From NCBI RefSeq assembly GCF_963675165.1, contig NC_087377.1, positions 12,882,632 through 12,946,631 of the forward strand: a stretch of 64,000 bases of DNA. Direction: 5' to 3'. This DNA is from Halichondria panicea. Its lineage: Eukaryota; Porifera; Demospongiae; Suberitida; Halichondriidae. This document shows positions 58,919 through 64,000 of the stretch, one piece after another. The first letter of the stretch is position 1, and each line of letters starts with the position of its first letter. The position numbers and the translations under genes were made by a program. A model generated the notes under the pieces. That model ran no database searches. It was not told the DNA's origin and saw only the letters and a program-made list of their open reading frames with translations.

Positions 58919-61341
58919 CTTATTAAACTGAACTGTCTGAAGGCCTCAACTCTTTTATTGCAGTATGTTGTGGTGTGCAGTTGTAGTTGTAAGTAATAAA
59001 AAGATACTTATATACCTGTGCATATTGAGTATCACTTGATATTGCAAGACAGTAGAGTATGTAGAATCTAGTTGTATGTTGTATAGAATGAAGAGCAATA
59101 ACCTGTAAGTCTGTTTCTTTCAGGCAGTCAGTATAAGTATAATGTGCATGTTATATATTATGCTCTCAAAACAGGGAGCTTGTGTGACCTCAAAAGACAA
59201 GGATATAAGTTGCTGCATGTGTAAAGTGAATAACTATTATTTTGTGACAATAAAGCATCATGCAATGGTCGCATAATTAGCTAAATAAATACACTATATA
59301 TATACTAGCTGTATTATTATTAATACAGCTAGTATAATAGTCGAAAGAAACGATGTTGAAGAATGAAACTCCCCGCTCACACACAGCAGTTCTTGCAGCA
59401 GTATATCTATCACTCATCCATCTATATATACCAGTCACTGCTGCAACTGTTCCATATCAACCGTCAACAGAACTTTTGGCTGGAGGAACCCATGCATGCA
59501 TCATGTTCATCAGTAAAGTAATTACGAGTTTGTAGACTGTATAATAATAACAAGGCATTATCAACTCTCTTAGTTTTACAAGCCCTGCCCTTGTACAAAA
59601 TAACCAGCCCTTGTTGCCTTTGACCTCTGAGATCAGAGTGCAACATGCCAGTATATGGCATGTTGGCTACTTTAGACTTTTGGCTACTTTTACCTGCCAG
59701 TGCAAGCAGCAACCAGATCACAAACTGACTAAATATTGCTCAACTACAAATATCCCCCCTCCCCGCTAAGCCTATTAGTATAGTGATTGCTTTTGGATCG
59801 AATGTTCCATTATCAAAGAAAGCATAATTATACCCTCATATTATAACCTTGGTCCCATGCATGCAGGCCGATTTTTCTTTAAATTGAAAATTCGCCTCGG
59901 TATTAATTTTATCTGGGCGTGTTTAAAAAAAGCAGATCACATTTTGTTAAATCTAGCAACAGATTTAATTAATATCTAGCTAGTTATAAGTTTAAGTTGT
60001 TTAGATTTAATGTGTACATTGTCTTGTTTCTGAAACAAAAAGGCCTCACTCTCATTGCAGAAAAGGCCCAAGCTCTCAGACTCCTGCTGTAGTTGGGCGT
60101 GGTCCGACCGTCCCTGACGGAAGGTCGGGTTTCAAGCCTATGTCATGCAGGATTGATCTTGCTGGATTATGTAACACGCTGATAGCAGCTAGTGGGTGTT
60201 AACCAATTCTACCTTGCTTGTGGTTGTACAACCGAGCGTGACACCGACCATAATTATTAGAAATGCTGCAATCTGATAGGACTGCAACTATAATAATTTG
60301 ATAATATAATTATAACTAGGGAAGCACAATTAACATATATAGGGATTGATCGAGGTAGATACAGTGCAACAACCAAATAAAGTAGAATATGAAGGTATTG
60401 AAAATTAAAGTATTGGTGCATGCATATATAATTATACGTAATACAGTATGTATATATAATATGGGGGGGGCAGAGCCTCCTGGTTTTCAGACTGTAACAG
60501 ATTATACAAACAGATTATGTAATAGTTATTACATGTCTATGAGTGTCACAAGCTGTTTATTATGCCTCGGTGCGCATGCGCAAGCGAGGTATATGGTAGT
60601 GTGTTTGTCTGTGTGTCTGTCTGTATCATCTACCACTTTTTCTAGATCCGCCACTGGTTACACGTATATATATACTGTGCAGAGTTGCAATTATTATCAA
60701 AGTGTCATTATAATTTTATTGCTTATCATATATATATCAGGTATATATATTTCTAGGGTATAAATGTTTGCAGAAGACCATAAGGAATTTTGCAGATTCA
60801 ATTTCCTTGGAATAGTCTTTTGACGCGCAAGCATGCATGCGATATTAATATCTGCGAAAACCGCTAACGTTTATCGCCGAAACATACTCGCTATATAATA
60901 CGGTATATATGGTACTCAAATTCTTGAACATTTTTATTTTGAGCTCTCAGCATATCATGCATCTTACAGATACATATTAAATCGATTGCATTAATCGTGA
61001 GCTTTCAGAAAGTATCATTGTGAGAATGTCGAGTAAAACAGAGTGGGAAACACAGTATAGGGTCTGTCAGTACTTTAATTTGAGAGTTTGGATGTCTGGA
61101 GCCAGCCTGAAAGGGGCATGCAGTCGTTCATAATGCTATTGCTGGTCAAACGTCATAGATGTCTGATGCCCCTCTATCTGGTCTTATCGTTGTTCGTATA
61201 CAACTTGACCCAATAAATTATTTTATGCATAATAATCTACCAAACAATGCAAATGTATATAATAAATGCTTCTACTTTTTACGCACATAATTATTATGGT
61301 GCACAAATACAAAGAGTTTAGGTTTCCAGACTAGTACAGTT
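58919..61341. other. Intergenic, inverted duplicate of D flank
   Basis: About 59700-61210 is the reverse complement of 37440-38640. A frame at 59353 begins MLKNETPRSHTAVLAAVYLS and looks like a signal peptide; its surroundings (59375-59580) recur in decayed form at 63715-63860. A partial MULE-like end is at about 60093. No complete gene seen. Confidence 0.5.
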
Positions 61342-63459
61342 TTATAATGGTCCGTATGCTTCATTCGGTTTCAGCTCAATTTGTTCTTGGATAGGAGTAA
61401 CTTCTTCGTAAACAGGACCACTTGGTGCAGTGGGTTGAATGCTTTCTTCTTGTCGCTGTCTTACTGCGTAGTGTCCCCTATTCCTGTAGTACATAATGCA
61501 GTACATTAGAGACATCCCCAGCAAGAGTCCAATCGCTATGGAAATAGTGAATGTAGCTGCCATAATGACTGCCACTGCTTCACCAGTAGAGAGGGACTGC
61601 ACAGATTCTGCATGAGTGTTGATTGTACATGTTTTTCATTTGAGCATGAGTTACAGTGTAATGAATATATCATAGTAGGCTAACTACGAGTAAAAACACG
61701 TAGCTTATTCACTATACTGTTGAAGTAAACAATATTATTTCCGATTGTTTCACTATCTACCAGTTATTCGCCTCCATGTATAGCATAATCTCCTAATACA
61801 TGTAGAGCCAATATGAAATTTCCAGTGACTGGAAAAACGACATCATTTGATTGGTTGCTGGCCAGAATAATTCTAATTGTGTAGGTGTAGAAGACTCCAG
61901 CAGTGATGTCGATGAAGATCACTGTGATTTGGTTGGTTGTGTACGGGAAGGGGAGGGTAATTGGGTCCGAATGAGGGGGGGAGAGGGTGGAGACAATGAG
62001 CAGGTCACTGGGAGGGTAGTCGATGAAGGGGAGAGACAAACGTATCGTATAACTAGAACCAGATGGCCTAACTTCTTGTACGGTAATCATCGTAGCTGGA
62101 ACTGAAAGATACAAAATCATGAATTATGCCAGCATATGCAGTTTTACCAGTCACAGTAGTGGAATTGATTGCAGAGCATTCCTTGTTTCTGAACATCACA
62201 CACACTGTGTAAGTATCTCCAGGAGATTGGTCTGAGAAATCGATTGCAACTGAACTTCCATTAAATGATGTGGTAGGAACACAATTTTCTCCGCTCGTTA
62301 TGTATCCGAACATTCGAATGGGTGCAGTATCAATTGAAATTTCCTGGAATCAAAATTGTTAATTTACCAAGAAAACATCAAAAACTATATAACACTATGT
62401 ACCTGGAATTTTATTTTGAGCTTCAGTGCTTCATTTTGGATTAAGAAGGAGGTGGATAATGCTGGAGTCCCCAAGTCTAAATGTGACACCACATTAATGA
62501 GCTCCAAGTACGCAGTCACATTACACACATACCTGGATTCATCAACGTGATATTTGAGGTATCTGGCAATAAGAGTCCATTCAGTGTGAGTGGTGTCACA
62601 GTCACTGTTGTCTCACAATAAGAGAGGCTCTCTCCAGCTATTGATAGAGATGTGTTGGTGGTATTGTACACTGTTCCATTCAGGTTGACAGTGTAGCCGG
62701 TGACACATTTCTGGTAAGGTTGGTCCAGTGGGTCCCACTCCAGAATAGGACATAAACTGTTGGTTCTCAGATTAGCCATCCAGTTAGTTAAAGAAGTCAT
62801 ATCTGTACAAAAGAAAATGATCGGTTAGCTATCGTAAAATCTGATCACATTACTTACTTAACACATTGAGAGTGGTGTTACCAACTTGTGGAGAAGACCC
62901 ACTGCTACCAGCGAGGCACGTCACCAGAGTACTGTTCAATGTTTCAGTGGCAGGTATCTGAATAGTTGAGCTCAGTGTAGACCCAGAGTTATCACTGATC
63001 ATGGTGATAGTGAATGGACCACAGACGTCTTCTTGCAACCCGGCATCATGGGGAACCAATGCAACGCAAGACATCGGACCGCTGACTTGCCAGCGAGTTA
63101 GCCCACCAGCAACATCGTTATGAGTGCAAGTGAGAGAGACCAACTCTCCAGGACACACTGTCAGTAGATCTTCCTCTTTTGTGATGTCAGCAGCCAGAGC
63201 AACTACATGTATATAGAATGATTAAGATTATTCATCACAAAAATACGGTGAACAATGGTTGTACAACACAACACTATATCTGGTCTATGAATTCTAGCTA
63301 CAAAACTTGCACTTTACTAAATAACTTACAGTAATCTAGATCTAGCTGCAGCAAAAGTGCCCATGACAACAGTACAATCTAGTGATGTTAAAGAAAGTCA
63401 TTAACATTCTATCCAAGTAACTTTTAACTCACAACTTTATTTTTCAGCTTGGTAGACAT
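61342..63459 (-). CDS. Array receptor G (Ig-FN3-beta-FN3-TM, donor-altered)
   Basis: Exons, minus strand: 63459-63433 (MSTKLKNKV), 63378-63330 (IVLLSWALLLQL, signal), 63202-62858 (Ig; VCPGELVSLTC, TLVTCLAGS), 62802-62533 (FN3), 62476-62403, 62343-62148 (beta domain), 62101-61790 (second FN3) and 61607-61342 (helix, tail GPVYEEV ... NEAYGPL). This is the most diverged Ig of the array but keeps every exon boundary and 1539 nt in frame. The donor after the second FN3 reads GAG|ATTATG instead of GAG|GT. Read-through ends after DYAIHGGE, giving a soluble form, and no in-phase nearby GT is evident. The membrane exon is still intact, so loss is recent or another donor is used. Confidence 0.78.
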
Positions 63460-64000
63460 GGCTATACCACCAGACTGAGTGCATTTTAGATGGCCTGATA
63501 TGAATATCATTGAGTATCACACTGATTGATTTGAAATTTCAGAAACACAACCTTTACCAACCTGCCCCATGCACTGCATCAAGAAATATGACTTCAGAAG
63601 GTAGCTTGCTGTGCATAATATTTGGGACGATAAATTAGTACCTACCTTGCTCTGTCGCATATCGTGTAGATTAAAGTAATAATGTGAATAATTATGAAAT
63701 TGTGCCCATCCCCCCTCCACACATAGCAGTTCTTGCAGCAGTACCATGCATGTATATATACCAGTCGCTGCTGCAACTGTTCCACATCAATCATCGTTCA
63801 TGATCAACAGAGCTCTCAACTCATCATGTTCATCATTCAAGTAATCATAAGTTTGTACAGTAAATAATAGCAAACCTGTAATAATTATTATCAACTCATA
63901 CTCTACATGCAGCCCCTTATCAAATGCTCGTACATTTCTAGGCCTATATCTATCCGATTTAATCAACATTGTACTTTTGCATGATTATAGCTACACTTTA
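63460..64000. other. 5' flank of G; decayed copy of 59375-59580
   Basis: The block cagttcttgcagcagta ... cgctgctgcaactgttcca at 63723-63785 matches 59380-59455 in direct orientation. No open signal-like frame is kept here. No complete gene seen before the window ends. Confidence 0.45.

Noticed and set aside
60389-60763. 124-codon frame with CLSVCLSVS repeat
   Set aside because: Lies over a gtctgt microsatellite and MITE ends within the inverted flank duplicate; no gene signal.

Overview
The window is metazoan nuclear DNA. Almost every gene is split by short spliceosomal introns of roughly 50-250 bases, the sequence is AT-rich, and it is crowded with small inverted-repeat transposons. The gene types (Ig/FN3/sushi receptors, a coiled-coil kinase, Ginger-like and Tc1-mariner transposons) and the compact introns suggest a sponge, possibly a demosponge such as Amphimedon. 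That placement is inference.

Layout. 1-7 kb: an unrecognised minus-strand reading frame, then a Ginger1-like DNA transposon gene (frame-broken integrase part, intact Ulp1 protease plus PHD finger), a terminal-repeat element and a decayed proline-rich, possibly HECT-like gene. 8-14 kb: a truncated receptor copy, a truncated pogo/Tigger-type transposase, and a protein kinase gene with serially duplicated coiled-coil exons and a 1.1-kb transposon in one intron. 15-19 kb: two divergent receptor genes on opposite strands. 20-22.6 kb: an apparently complete Tc1/mariner-type element carrying two convergent genes. 25-63 kb: a higher-order array of duplicated receptor genes. Minus-strand members are A (24977-26834), B (39080-41183) and G (61342-63459). 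Plus-strand members are D (35361-37402, dead), E (47052-50002) and F (55005-58918, one 4-base frameshift). There are also three degenerate sushi-containing relatives, C1, C2 and C3. The repeating order is [A/B-type minus gene] - [C pseudogene] - [D/E/F-type plus gene].

Gene models for A, B and locus 1 join into complete open frames with matching intron phases; exon lengths sum to 1446, 1560 and 1029 nt, all divisible by 3. The array proteins have a signal peptide, an Ig-like domain, an FN3 domain, a cysteine-containing beta domain, a second FN3, one membrane helix and a short tail. Three different ectodomain classes (locus 1, locus 2 and the array) share one cytoplasmic tail design with two tyrosines, YEE[VP] followed 14-18 residues later by YxxL/V. 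Clustering, mosaic copies, live and dead neighbours, splice-donor changes that predict soluble forms, and the paired tyrosines together suggest a rapidly evolving surface recognition-receptor complex. It is comparable in layout to the cnidarian Alr allorecognition complex, but the function here is inference.

Comparing the paralogues also exposes mutational processes. MITEs with 9-base target duplications have matching empty sites in the sister copy. A recurrent 4-base insertion turns TG into TGCATG at ten sites compared.
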